A DNA stretch of 64,000 nt, taken from NCBI GenBank assembly GCA_900540855.1, contig UQHK01000013.1:1-64000 (forward strand), in the 5' to 3' direction. Shown piece by piece: positions 1-7,788 of the stretch. The DNA is from an uncultured Collinsella sp. Lineage in GTDB: Bacteria; Actinomycetota; Coriobacteriia; Coriobacteriales; Coriobacteriaceae. Below the pieces are notes generated by a model. It worked only from the letters and a program-made list of their open reading frames with translations. It was not told the DNA's origin and did not search any database. The position numbers and the translations under genes were made by a program. Each line of letters starts with the position of its first letter. Positions within the stretch are counted from its first letter, which is position 1.

Positions 1-94
1 GCAGCAGGGGCTCTCAATGTTTTATGTCCTGCTCATATCGTCTCTGCCGGCAGTTAAGGAACGTCCCTAAGTGCCGGGTTTTGAGGAGGTTGGC

Positions 95-1006
95 ATGCTC
101 AATGCGATGATTTGGGCGCTTGCCTGTTTTGGCGTCGTCGCTGCCGATATCGCCCTGAGCGTGGTTTTGTTCTCCGCTCTGGGCGTCGCATCGGTGTTCA
201 TGGGCTTTTCGATTGACGACCTCGATATTCAATTGCTTCAGGCTGTCGCGCAGACGGCATCGTTTATAATGGCGCTGCTGTGGTGGCGTTATCTGTGGCC
301 GCGTTCGTTTATGGCACGCCGGCAAAGCGCGCATCCGCTCGGCGGGGGAGCGCGTGGGGCGTGGAAGCGCATCGCCTGCGTTATCGTGATCGGCCTTGCC
401 CTGCAGGTGGTCGTTGGCTACGTGACCGACGCCGTGCTGTCGCTGTTGTCCGAGGCTGCGGCCGACTACAGCGAGCTTGTCGAGGAAACAGGCATGGGCG
501 ACACCAGCTATCTCGCCGTCCTGACTACGGTGCTCGGCGCCCCATTTTGTGAAGAGCTGCTGGTGCGCGGCATCATTTTTGAGTTTTCGCTCCGAGCGTT
601 TAATCCGCAGTGCCGCCCACTTTGGAAGCGTCGGCGTCGTGCGGGTGCGCAGGACGGCGCCATGGTGCCCTGGGCGGCCCCGAGCACGTGGGGTATCACC
701 GCGGCGATTGTGCTGCAGGCGGCAATCTTCGGTTTTATGCACATGAATTGGGTGCAAGGTTGCTACGCGGGTGCCGCCGGCCTCATCTTTGGTTGGGTGC
801 TCGTGACGACCGGAAAGCTCCGCTACACGATCCTGCTGCACTTCGCCTTTAATGCCGGGTCGTATCTCATGACGTTGCTCTGGTTTGTGAACACGCCGTT
901 CGACGTGGCAATTACGGTCGCTATCGCCGGCGTCATCCTCGTTGAGGCAATGCGGTCGCTGCGCCGCGCGTGTGGGATGGACGCAGCGAGCGCACCGCTG
1001 CCCTAG
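95..1006 (+). CDS. CPBP (CAAX/Abi-type) intramembrane metalloprotease
   Basis: This is an integral membrane protein of the CPBP family, which are intramembrane endopeptidases related to the eukaryotic CAAX prenyl protease. Several hydrophobic segments are visible. The three family signatures are present in order: an EE...R motif (EELLVRG, Glu153-Glu154), a GFMHMNW segment with His216, and HFAFNAG with His249 and Asn253. These residues coordinate the catalytic metal in the family. ATG at 95 is preferred because a GAGGAGG box lies five bases upstream; an in-frame GTG at 71 is the alternative. The gene meets the next one tail to tail, sharing four bases. The substrate is unknown. Confidence 0.82.
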   Translation: MLNAMIWALACFGVVAADIALSVVLFSALGVASVFMGFSIDDLDIQLLQAVAQTASFIMALLWWRYLWPRSFMARRQSAHPLGGGARGAWKRIACVIVIGLALQVVVGYVTDAVLSLLSEAAADYSELVEETGMGDTSYLAVLTTVLGAPFCEELLVRGIIFEFSLRAFNPQCRPLWKRRRRAGAQDGAMVPWAAPSTWGITAAIVLQAAIFGFMHMNWVQGCYAGAAGLIFGWVLVTTGKLRYTILLHFAFNAGSYLMTLLWFVNTPFDVAITVAIAGVILVEAMRSLRRACGMDAASAPLP

Positions 1007-3138
1007 TTGCGGCGTCCGCCTCCGTTGGCGCCTTGACGTCCCTGAGCCGCGCGATTGCGACCAGCAGTGTTCTGCGCGCGCGACATGCCGCCGTGCCCCT
1101 TGCTGCCTTTGGGTCCCTTGCCGCCAGCACCACCGTGCGGTTTGCCGCCCTTCTTGCCAGTGCCGTGTCCGCCGCTGGCCGATGTCTCGCCCGGGCGCGG
1201 CGGCACGGGGCGAATCAGGCAATGCTTGGTGTAGCCAATCAGATCGCGGCGGCCGGCTTTTTCCAGCGCCTCGCGCACGAGCTTGTAGTTCTCGGGTTTG
1301 CGATACTGGATGAGCGCACGCTGCATGGCCTTTTCGTGCGGGTCGCGCGCCACATAGATCGGCTGCATGGTACGCGGATCTACGCCGGTGTAGTACATGC
1401 ACGTCGACATGGTGGACGGCGTGGGGTAGAAGTCCTGCACCTGCTCGGGCATATAGCCCATGTCGCGTACGGCCTCGGCAAGGTCCACGGCTTCCTTCAT
1501 GGTTGAACCGGGGTGGCTCGAGATCAGATACGGCACCACATACTGCTTGAGTCCGTATTCGCGGTTCAAGCGTTCAAATTTACGGCAGAACGCGTCGTAG
1601 ACGGCGCGGCTCGGCTTGCCCATCACGGACAGCACCGCGTCGCTCACGTGCTCGGGTGCTACGCGCAGCTGGCCCGAGACGTGATGCTCCAGCAGCTCGC
1701 GCAAAAACTCGTCCGAGGCATCGGCCATGGTGTAGTCGAAGCGGATGCCGCTGCGCACGAAGACCTTTTTGACGCCCGGCAGCTGGCGCAGGTCGCGCAG
1801 CAGCTGCGTGTAGCCGCTCTCGTCGACCACCATGTTCTTGCACACGCTCGGCCACAGGCAGCGCTTGTTCTTGCACACGCCGTGCTTGAGCTGCTTGTCG
1901 CAGGCAGGACGGCTAAAGTTGGCCGTCGGTCCGCCCACGTCGTTGATATAGCCCTTAAACTCGGGATCGCGTGTGAGCAGCTCGGCCTCGCGCATGATCG
2001 AGTCGTGGCTTCGCATCTGCAGCACGCGGCCCTGGTGAAAGGTGAGGGCGCAAAACGAGCACTCGCCAAAACAGCCGCGGTTGGAGCTAATGGAAAACTT
2101 GATTTCGGCAAAGGCCGGCACGCCGCCTGCTGCGTCGTAGTCGGGATGCCAATCGCGTGCGTAGGGGAGTTCTGCCACCTCGTCCATCTCGTCGGTGGTG
2201 AGCGTCGCCGACGGCGGGTTCTGCACCACATAGACGCTGTTGGGGTAGGGCTCTACCAGGCGATGTCCGGTGATGGGGTCCATATTCTGCTGCTGCACGT
2301 TAAAGCTGCGCGCGTAGTTGAGCTTGTCGGCGGCAAGGTCGTCCCAGCTGGGAAGCAGGTCGTAGTCATAGACCTCGTCGAGCGAGCTGGTGCGGTAGAC
2401 GGTGCCGTTGATATAAGTGATCTGATCGACGGGCAGTCCGGCGTCGAGCGCGTCGGCGATCTCGACGATCGCGTGCTCGCCCATGCCGTAGATGAGGATG
2501 TCGGCGCCCGAGTCGAGCAGTACCGAGCGCTTGAGCTTGTCCTGCCAGTAGTCATAGTGGGCCAGGCGACGCAGGCTCGCCTCGATGCCGCCGATAATGA
2601 TGGGGGCATCCTTGAACGTCTGGCGGATGAGGTTGCCGTAGACCGTGACGGCACGGTTGGGGCGGTGACCCTCCTCGCCGCCGGGCGTGTAGGCATCGGT
2701 GTGGCGGCGGTGCTTGGTCACCGAGTAGTGGTTGACCATGGAGTCCATGTTACCGGCACTGACGAGAAAGCCCAAGCGCGGCTCGCCGAGCACGGTGATG
2801 CTGGCGGGGTCGGTCCAGTCGGGCTGGCAGATGATGCCCACCTTGTAGCCGTGCGCGTCGAGGACGCGGCTGATGATGGCCATACCAAAGCTGGGATGGT
2901 CCACGTAGGCGTCGCCGCAGATGTAGACAAAGTCGCACTGGTCCCAGCCGCGCGCATCCATGTCGGCGCGGCTGACGGGGAGGAACTTATCGCGGCCCGG
3001 GCGCCAGGGACGGGCGGGCGCAGCCGGGGTATGAGTGGCGTGGCCGCCCTGGGCCTTACCGCCGCGCTTTTGCTGCTGGCCCTGTTTGCCCTGCTGACTG
3101 CGCTGGTTGTTCTGAGCGTGCTGAGGCTTTTTTGCCAC
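1003..3138 (-). CDS. YgiQ-family (UPF0313) radical SAM protein
   Basis: This is a large radical SAM protein of the YgiQ/UPF0313 family, whose reaction is not established. A CxxxCxxC cluster motif (GCFGECSFC) for the 4Fe-4S cluster sits near residue 355. The N-terminal half has the family's B12-binding-like fold region (for example GIICQPDW and GGIEASLRRLAHYD). The C-terminal tail of about 70 residues is Gly/Lys rich and probably disordered. The GTG at 3138 is chosen because GGGAGG lies five bases upstream and the protein then starts VAKKPQ; an upstream ATG at 3324 would add 62 residues with no family resemblance. It is transcribed toward the CPBP gene. Confidence 0.85.
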   Translation of the reverse strand: MAKKPQHAQNNQRSQQGKQGQQQKRGGKAQGGHATHTPAAPARPWRPGRDKFLPVSRADMDARGWDQCDFVYICGDAYVDHPSFGMAIISRVLDAHGYKVGIICQPDWTDPASITVLGEPRLGFLVSAGNMDSMVNHYSVTKHRRHTDAYTPGGEEGHRPNRAVTVYGNLIRQTFKDAPIIIGGIEASLRRLAHYDYWQDKLKRSVLLDSGADILIYGMGEHAIVEIADALDAGLPVDQITYINGTVYRTSSLDEVYDYDLLPSWDDLAADKLNYARSFNVQQQNMDPITGHRLVEPYPNSVYVVQNPPSATLTTDEMDEVAELPYARDWHPDYDAAGGVPAFAEIKFSISSNRGCFGECSFCALTFHQGRVLQMRSHDSIMREAELLTRDPEFKGYINDVGGPTANFSRPACDKQLKHGVCKNKRCLWPSVCKNMVVDESGYTQLLRDLRQLPGVKKVFVRSGIRFDYTMADASDEFLRELLEHHVSGQLRVAPEHVSDAVLSVMGKPSRAVYDAFCRKFERLNREYGLKQYVVPYLISSHPGSTMKEAVDLAEAVRDMGYMPEQVQDFYPTPSTMSTCMYYTGVDPRTMQPIYVARDPHEKAMQRALIQYRKPENYKLVREALEKAGRRDLIGYTKHCLIRPVPPRPGETSASGGHGTGKKGGKPHGGAGGKGPKGSKGHGGMSRAQNTAGRNRAAQGRQGANGGGRRN

Positions 3139-3406
3139 GATCCCTCCCGGTGTTTGTATGCTGCACGTAATTGTAACCAGTCTTTTTGGGGCGGGGCTAA
3201 AAAGACTGGTGGAGTACATGAGCTGGCGGATCGGCGCGTCGATGCGGGTGTCGGCGCCGCGCCCGCCGTTTGTTTCCAGACTGTGTATCCGCGCGTTGGG
3301 GAACTCGTCTCGCGCGCACGCCATGTTGTCAATGGGTTACAGTATGAACGGCGGCTATGTTTCCGCCAACGCACGAGAGAGTCGTCAACAAGGAGGATGC
3401 ACGACG

Positions 3407-4123
3407 ATGCAGCGTGCCAAGCAGATATCGGAGTCTATTGAGCTGGGCATCATCTTGGCGCTCGCCGGTGGCTTTATGGACGTTTATTCGTACATTGGGC
3501 GCGACCATGTTTTCGCAAACGCTCAGACGGGTAACATCCTGCTCGTGGGTGTAAGCATCTCGGAGGGCAACTGGGCGCTCGCGGGACGCTATTTCTTCCC
3601 CGTGGTGTCGTTTGCCGTGGGCATTATGCTTGCCGACCTGGTTCACGAGCGGTTTGGCAGTGTGATTCACTGGCGTCAGGTGACGGTGTTCTTTGAAGCC
3701 GTCATCTTGCTGGGCGTGAGTTTTATTCCCGGTGGCGATTTCAACCTGCTCGCCAACTGCCTCACTTCGTTTGCCTGCGGTATGCAAGTCGAGAGCTTCC
3801 GCAAGATCCACGGTCACGGCATCGCCACGACCATGTGCATCGGCAACTTGCGCAACGCGCTGCAAAACGTGGATGATTACATCATCACCCACAAGCGCGG
3901 CTTTTTGGAAAACGGCCTGCTGTACTTTGGCGTGATCTTTACCTTTGTGTTTGGCGCCGTGTTGGGCAACTGGTGTATTGAGCGCATAGGCCTGCACGCC
4001 ATCGTCGTGGCGAGCGTGCTGCTGTTTGTCGCGTTTGCCATCATGTTTATCGACCGCGAGCGCGACTTGCGTTTTCGCTGGAAGGTTGCGGCCGAGGCTT
4101 GGAAAGAGGGCTGTCGAAAGTAA
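3407..4123 (+). CDS. DUF1275 (YoaK-type) multi-pass membrane protein
   Basis: This protein of about 238 residues belongs to the YoaK/DUF1275 membrane protein family, of unknown biochemical role. It starts MQRAKQISESIELG and has about six hydrophobic segments. The family signature GGFMDVYSYIGRDHVFANAQTGN region is near the N terminus, as is a conserved MQVESFRKI-type loop in the middle. ATG at 3407 is preferred over earlier in-frame starts because an AAGGAGG box precedes it, although ten bases away, and because upstream residues do not look like the family. It is followed by a strong terminator at 4129. Confidence 0.8.
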   Translation: MQRAKQISESIELGIILALAGGFMDVYSYIGRDHVFANAQTGNILLVGVSISEGNWALAGRYFFPVVSFAVGIMLADLVHERFGSVIHWRQVTVFFEAVILLGVSFIPGGDFNLLANCLTSFACGMQVESFRKIHGHGIATTMCIGNLRNALQNVDDYIITHKRGFLENGLLYFGVIFTFVFGAVLGNWCIERIGLHAIVVASVLLFVAFAIMFIDRERDLRFRWKVAAEAWKEGCRK

Positions 4124-4128
4124 CCGAA

Positions 4129-4165
4129 TGCGGCAGAGGGGTTGTCCCTTTGCCGCAATATTTTT
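4129..4165 (+). terminator. Intrinsic terminator of the DUF1275 gene
   Basis: A 12-bp stem (4129-4140 with 4146-4157, one G-U pair) is followed directly by ATATTTTT. It lies six bases after the DUF1275 stop codon. Confidence 0.85.
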
Positions 4166-4244
4166 CCTCTCTATTTTATACAGTTTCAGGAGCCAGAAAA
4201 AAATATCTAGCTCCTGAACGTTGCAACGAACTGCTTTTTGCGAT

Positions 4245-4784
4245 TTATTCGAGATGCTCTTCAATCCGAGCCCTCAGAAGGGCAATGGCTGTGGGTATTC
4301 CAATTGCGACGGCTAATTTGGCTTTATCCAAAACCTGTATGCTAAAGCACGATTGTTTATCACATTGAAGGACGTTAACTGAAGATAGCTTTACTTCCCG
4401 TTGACTGAATATATCGTAATCTCCAAATAGGAAGTTACCTTTTATTGTGTAATTCGGTATGTTCGTTACGCACTTCATCTCAAGTCTGTTTAGGCCATAA
4501 TCGAACACCGCAACTTCCTTGTGTTCGATGATGAGCGCAACCCTGGGCATGTTACTAAAACCACCGTCGACGACAGTAAAGAGTTTTTCATTTGCATCGT
4601 CATAAACGGTATATTTAAGACTCAATAGCTGTCCTAGTGGACCCGTGAACCCATGTCTTTTGATGTTGAGGTTGTCTCCCGCTGGGTTGACGAGAACCAG
4701 AGCATGCGGATAAGGGTTACCTTCAATTGAGATTCGATATTCGTTTGTAGCCGTCTTGCTCGATTTAGGACCAGTAGCCATCAC
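4245..4784 (-). CDS. LURP-one-related / YxjI-like protein, probable
   Basis: This 179-residue protein is made of alternating beta-strand-like segments and ends in a hydrophobic helix (VAIGIPTAIALL), as in the LURP-one/YxjI (tubby-like) family. Repeated patterns such as LFTVVDGG, VAVFDYG and YTIKGNFLFGDYDIF support this. The function of that family is unclear. The gene is markedly AT richer than its neighbours, which suggests a separate origin. The start is uncertain: GTG 4784 and ATG 4781 are adjacent and the upstream GAGG is 10 to 13 bases away. The family assignment is by pattern only and should be treated as moderate. Confidence 0.6.
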   Translation of the reverse strand: MMATGPKSSKTATNEYRISIEGNPYPHALVLVNPAGDNLNIKRHGFTGPLGQLLSLKYTVYDDANEKLFTVVDGGFSNMPRVALIIEHKEVAVFDYGLNRLEMKCVTNIPNYTIKGNFLFGDYDIFSQREVKLSSVNVLQCDKQSCFSIQVLDKAKLAVAIGIPTAIALLRARIEEHLE

Positions 4785-5196
4785 GCGTCATCGCCTCGAT
4801 CGAATTGGAACCGTCTTCTGCTTCGTGCGGAGAATTACGCTGTACGTTGCAGTACATGCAGCTGCAATAACAGCATGGGCAATTTCTAACAAAATGAATG
4901 ATGCTATTTGCTGCATGCATATTATTGACTATAAATTATCCTTTTATAAACGTATTGTCAAACATATATTGCTAAAACAGAAATAATTTATAGACTGAGC
5001 GGGTCGTATTCTTTGGGCGAGTGCTCCTATAATCTAGCCTACGCTGCTGTCGGGAGGGAAGGATTAGGTCTCCGTTATTATGTTGAAACGCTTTAACACT
5101 TTTGATGTTCTCATGCATTTTTTGTTTCAAAAGCGTTAGGATGGAACTTGCAGCGCGGGGCGTAATGGGTGCCCCGTACACGATGGGAGGCTATCA
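4785..5196. other. AT-rich intergenic region between divergent genes
   Basis: This 412-bp stretch holds no convincing gene. Two short open frames here (4756-4986 on + and 4972-5181 on -) lack family resemblance and good ribosome sites. It contains a TATAAT at 5028-5033 that could serve the downstream dehydrogenase, and a pair of AACGCTTT boxes described separately. Confidence 0.6.
5084..5137. promoter_or_regulatory. Pair of inverted AACGCTTT boxes upstream of fucO-like gene
   Basis: AACGCTTT at 5087-5094 is repeated in inverse orientation as AAAGCGTT at 5130-5137. The left box sits in a partly palindromic TTGAAACGCTTTAA (5084-5097), a shape like operators of LacI-family repressors. The pair lies 60 to 110 bases before the dehydrogenase start, so it may be an operator pair; the regulator is not known. 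Confidence 0.4.
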
Positions 5197-6363
5197 ATGG
5201 CTAATCGTTTCGTTCTCAACACCATTTCTTATCATGGTTCCGGTGCCATCAAGGAGATCCCCGGCGAGCTCCAGCGTCGTGGCTACAAGAAGATCTTCGT
5301 CTGCTCCGACCCCGATCTGGTCAAGTTTGGCGTTACCGCTAAGGTGACCGACGAGCTCGACGCTGCCGGTATCGCTTGGAGCCTCTACTCCGAGATCAAG
5401 CCCAACCCCACTATCCAGAACGTCAAGGACGGCGTCGAGGCCTTCAAGGCCGCCGCGGCTGACGCTATCGTGACCATTGGCGGCGGCTCCTCCATGGACA
5501 CCGCCAAGGCTATCGGCATCATCATCAACAACCCCGAGTTCGCCGATGTCCGCAGCCTCGAGGGCGTTGCTCCGACTAAGAATCACGCCGTGTTCACCAT
5601 CGCTGTGCCGACGACCGCCGGTACCGCCGCCGAGGTGACCATCAACTACGTCATCACCGACCCCGAGAAGGTCCGCAAGTTCGTGTGCGTTGACACCAAC
5701 GACGCCCCCGAGGTCGCCGTCGTCGACCCCGACATGATGGCTTCCATGCCCGCCGGCCTGACCGCTTCCACTGGTATGGACGCTCTGACCCACGCCATCG
5801 AGGGCTACACCACCAAGGGCGCTTGGGAGCTTTCCGACATGTTCCACTTTGAGGCCATTAAGCTGATCAGCGAGAACCTGCGCGACTCCGTCGCCGAGGC
5901 CAAGTCCGGCCAGCCCGGCTCCGGCCGCGAGGGCATGGCTCTTGGCCAGTATGTCGCCGGCATGGGCTTCTCCAACGTTGGCCTGGGCATCGACCACGCC
6001 ATGGCTCACACCCTGTCCGCTCACTACGACACCCCGCACGGCGTCGCTTGCGCCATGCTGCTGCCGATCGCCATGGAGTTCAACAAGCCGGTTTGCACCG
6101 AGCGCCTGGCCAAGGTCGCCGTCGCCATGGGCGTTGACACCACGGGCATGAGCACCGACGAGGCCGCCGACGCCGCCATCGCCGCCGTCAAGCAGCTTTC
6201 CGCCGACGTCAACATCCCGCACGTCTGCGAGGCCATGAAGGCTGACGAGATCGAGGTCCTGGCCAAGGACGCCATGGCCGACGCCTGCTTCCCGGGTAAC
6301 CCGCGCGAGGCGACGCTCGACGACGTCATCGAGCTCTTCAAGAAGATCTGCCCGGCTGCCTAA
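5197..6363 (+). CDS. fucO: Iron-dependent alcohol dehydrogenase, lactaldehyde reductase type
   Basis: This 388-residue group III iron-dependent alcohol dehydrogenase is very close in motif and length to E. coli FucO, which reduces lactaldehyde to 1,2-propanediol. Visible features are the GGGSSMDTAKAIG nucleotide-binding loop (residues 95-107), PTTAGTAAEVT, and metal ligands Asp195, His199, His267 and His281 (MDALTHAIEG, IDHAMAH, TPHG). Start is ATG 5197 with GGGAGG six bases upstream. Codon use is strongly biased to C-ending codons, suggesting high expression. A general propanediol or butanol/ethanol dehydrogenase is possible, since no fucose genes are adjacent. It is followed by an unusual nested inverted repeat. 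Confidence 0.85.
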   Translation: MANRFVLNTISYHGSGAIKEIPGELQRRGYKKIFVCSDPDLVKFGVTAKVTDELDAAGIAWSLYSEIKPNPTIQNVKDGVEAFKAAAADAIVTIGGGSSMDTAKAIGIIINNPEFADVRSLEGVAPTKNHAVFTIAVPTTAGTAAEVTINYVITDPEKVRKFVCVDTNDAPEVAVVDPDMMASMPAGLTASTGMDALTHAIEGYTTKGAWELSDMFHFEAIKLISENLRDSVAEAKSGQPGSGREGMALGQYVAGMGFSNVGLGIDHAMAHTLSAHYDTPHGVACAMLLPIAMEFNKPVCTERLAKVAVAMGVDTTGMSTDEAADAAIAAVKQLSADVNIPHVCEAMKADEIEVLAKDAMADACFPGNPREATLDDVIELFKKICPAA

Positions 6364-6370
6364 CTTGGTT

Positions 6371-6499
6371 CGGCGGGCCCCCGCCCGTTAGCTCCACAAT
6401 CGTCCTCGGACATGTCGGAGGCCCCGCTGCGCACTACGTGCGGCGGGGCCTCCTTCTGTCCTGCGGAAAGATTCTGGGGCTAACGGGCGGGGCCCGCCG
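6371..6499. repeat. Nested inverted repeat after the dehydrogenase
   Basis: Outer arms 6371-6392 and 6479-6499 pair over about 21 bases with a single one-base bulge. They enclose a second perfect 11-bp hairpin, 6417-6427 with 6443-6453. The whole 129-bp block is non-coding and could fold as one long branched stem. Confidence 0.8.
6417..6457 (+). terminator. Intrinsic terminator of fucO-like gene
   Basis: A perfect 11-bp GC-rich stem (GGAGGCCCCGC with GCGGGGCCTCC) is followed by TTCT, a short T tract. It lies inside the larger inverted repeat. Confidence 0.65.
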
Positions 6500-6626
6500 G
6501 CTCGTTGTCGTGGCGGGCACTGTTCGGAAGAGCTCGATGGGTCATCTCGCTGGGTAAATATTTGTGCGTGATGGTATCGTTGTTGGGGCTTTTACTGATT
6601 ACGGGATGTTGACTTTGGAGTGGTGG

Positions 6627-7658
6627 ATGGTGTCCCAAATGGATTCTACGCTTGGTTTTATTACTGACCAGCTTAAGACGTTGACTTCTATCGCCTCGCC
6701 TACGGGCTATACCCGTGCGGCGACTGATTATCTAATGGAAACGTTGCGCGATATGGGATTTGGGCCTGAGCGTTCTAATAAGGGTAACGTGCTTGTTGAG
6801 CTTGGCGGTGAGGGCGAGCCACTCGTGTTGGCGAGCCATGTCGATACCCTGGGCGCCATGGTGCGCTCCATTAAGGACAATGGCCGCCTGCGTCCCACGA
6901 CGCTCGGCGGGCATCAGTGGTCTACGGCCGATGGCGAGAACTGCACCGTCTACACGCGCGACGGCAATGTGTACACGGGCGTGGTTCTCAACACCGAGCC
7001 GTCGGCGCACGTGGCCGATGAGCCGGTCAAGACCATCGAGAAGAACATGGAGATCCTGCTCGACGAGAACGTTGACAGCAAGGACGATGTGCTCGAGCTG
7101 GGTATTCAGACTGGCGATATCATCGCTATGGATCCGCGCACCACGGTGACGGAGAGCGGCTACATCAAGAGCCGCTTCTTGGATGACAAACTGTCGGCCT
7201 CCATTTTGCTGGGCTTGGCGCGTGCCGTCGCCGCTGGCGAGGTGACGCTCTCGCGCAAGGTGTCACTGCTCTTTACCGTGTACGAGGAGGTCGGCCACGG
7301 CGGTGCCTTTGTGCCGGCCGACACGCGCGAGATGATCAGCGTTGACATGGGCTGCGTGGGCGACGACCTGGGCTGCACCGAGCGCATGGTTTCGATCTGC
7401 GCCAAGGATTCGGGCGGTCCGTACAACTACGACCTGGTGACCACGCTGTCCAATATCGCGCGCGAGCTGGAGCTCGATTACGCCATCGACGTGTACCCGC
7501 ATTACGGTTCTGACGTCGAGGCCACGCTTTCGGCCGGCTACGACATCCGTCACGGTCTGATCGGCCCCGGCGTGTACGCGAGCCACAACTACGAGCGCAG
7601 CCACATCGACGGCGTGCGCAACACCTACGAGCTCGTCCGCGCCTACGTGCAGCGCTAG
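6627..7658 (+). CDS. M42-family metallo-aminopeptidase
   Basis: This cytosolic di-metal peptidase of family M42 (glutamyl aminopeptidase / endoglucanase-type annotation) has about 343 residues, the normal family length. The metal ligands and catalytic residues sit in ASHVDTLG, LDDKLSA, YEEVGHGG (catalytic Glu and metal Glu), SVDMGC and ASHNYERSH. Such enzymes form dodecameric shells that trim peptides from the N terminus. ATG 6627 is chosen because GGAG lies seven bases upstream; ATG 6639 and an ATG further upstream at 6606 are less likely. A strong terminator follows. Confidence 0.83.
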   Translation: MVSQMDSTLGFITDQLKTLTSIASPTGYTRAATDYLMETLRDMGFGPERSNKGNVLVELGGEGEPLVLASHVDTLGAMVRSIKDNGRLRPTTLGGHQWSTADGENCTVYTRDGNVYTGVVLNTEPSAHVADEPVKTIEKNMEILLDENVDSKDDVLELGIQTGDIIAMDPRTTVTESGYIKSRFLDDKLSASILLGLARAVAAGEVTLSRKVSLLFTVYEEVGHGGAFVPADTREMISVDMGCVGDDLGCTERMVSICAKDSGGPYNYDLVTTLSNIARELELDYAIDVYPHYGSDVEATLSAGYDIRHGLIGPGVYASHNYERSHIDGVRNTYELVRAYVQR

Positions 7659-7691
7659 GGGAACAGCTTGCGACTCGGCTGACCAATCGCT

Positions 7692-7718
7692 AAGGCCCGA
7701 TTTCTCGGGCCTTTTTTC
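7692..7718 (+). terminator. Intrinsic terminator of the M42 peptidase gene
   Basis: AAGGCCCGA (7692-7700) pairs with TCGGGCCTT (7705-7713) and is followed by TTTT. Confidence 0.88.
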
Positions 7719-7747
7719 GCTTTAGGACGTTTAGTATTATGATTTAT

Positions 7748-7788
7748 GTAATCTATTAACTAAACGAGTAAATTACTTAACGAGGTAA
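7748..7788. promoter_or_regulatory. AT-rich repeats directly before the HipA-like gene
   Basis: AACGAGTAA (7763-7771) and AACGAGGTAA (7779-7788) form an imperfect direct repeat with 16-bp spacing, and GTAAT (7748-7752) pairs with ATTAC (7772-7776). Their position over the start region suggests operator sites, perhaps for the DNA-binding head of the downstream protein itself. This is inference only. Confidence 0.4.

Noticed and set aside
1513..3441. 642-codon open frame on the + strand
   Set aside because: It is antisense to the YgiQ-type gene, whose CxxxCxxC motif and ribosome site are clear. No motif or ribosome site supports the + frame.
4756..4986. 76-codon + strand frame upstream of the dehydrogenase
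   Set aside because: It begins inside the LURP-one-like gene on the other strand, lacks a ribosome site and has an AT-driven composition.
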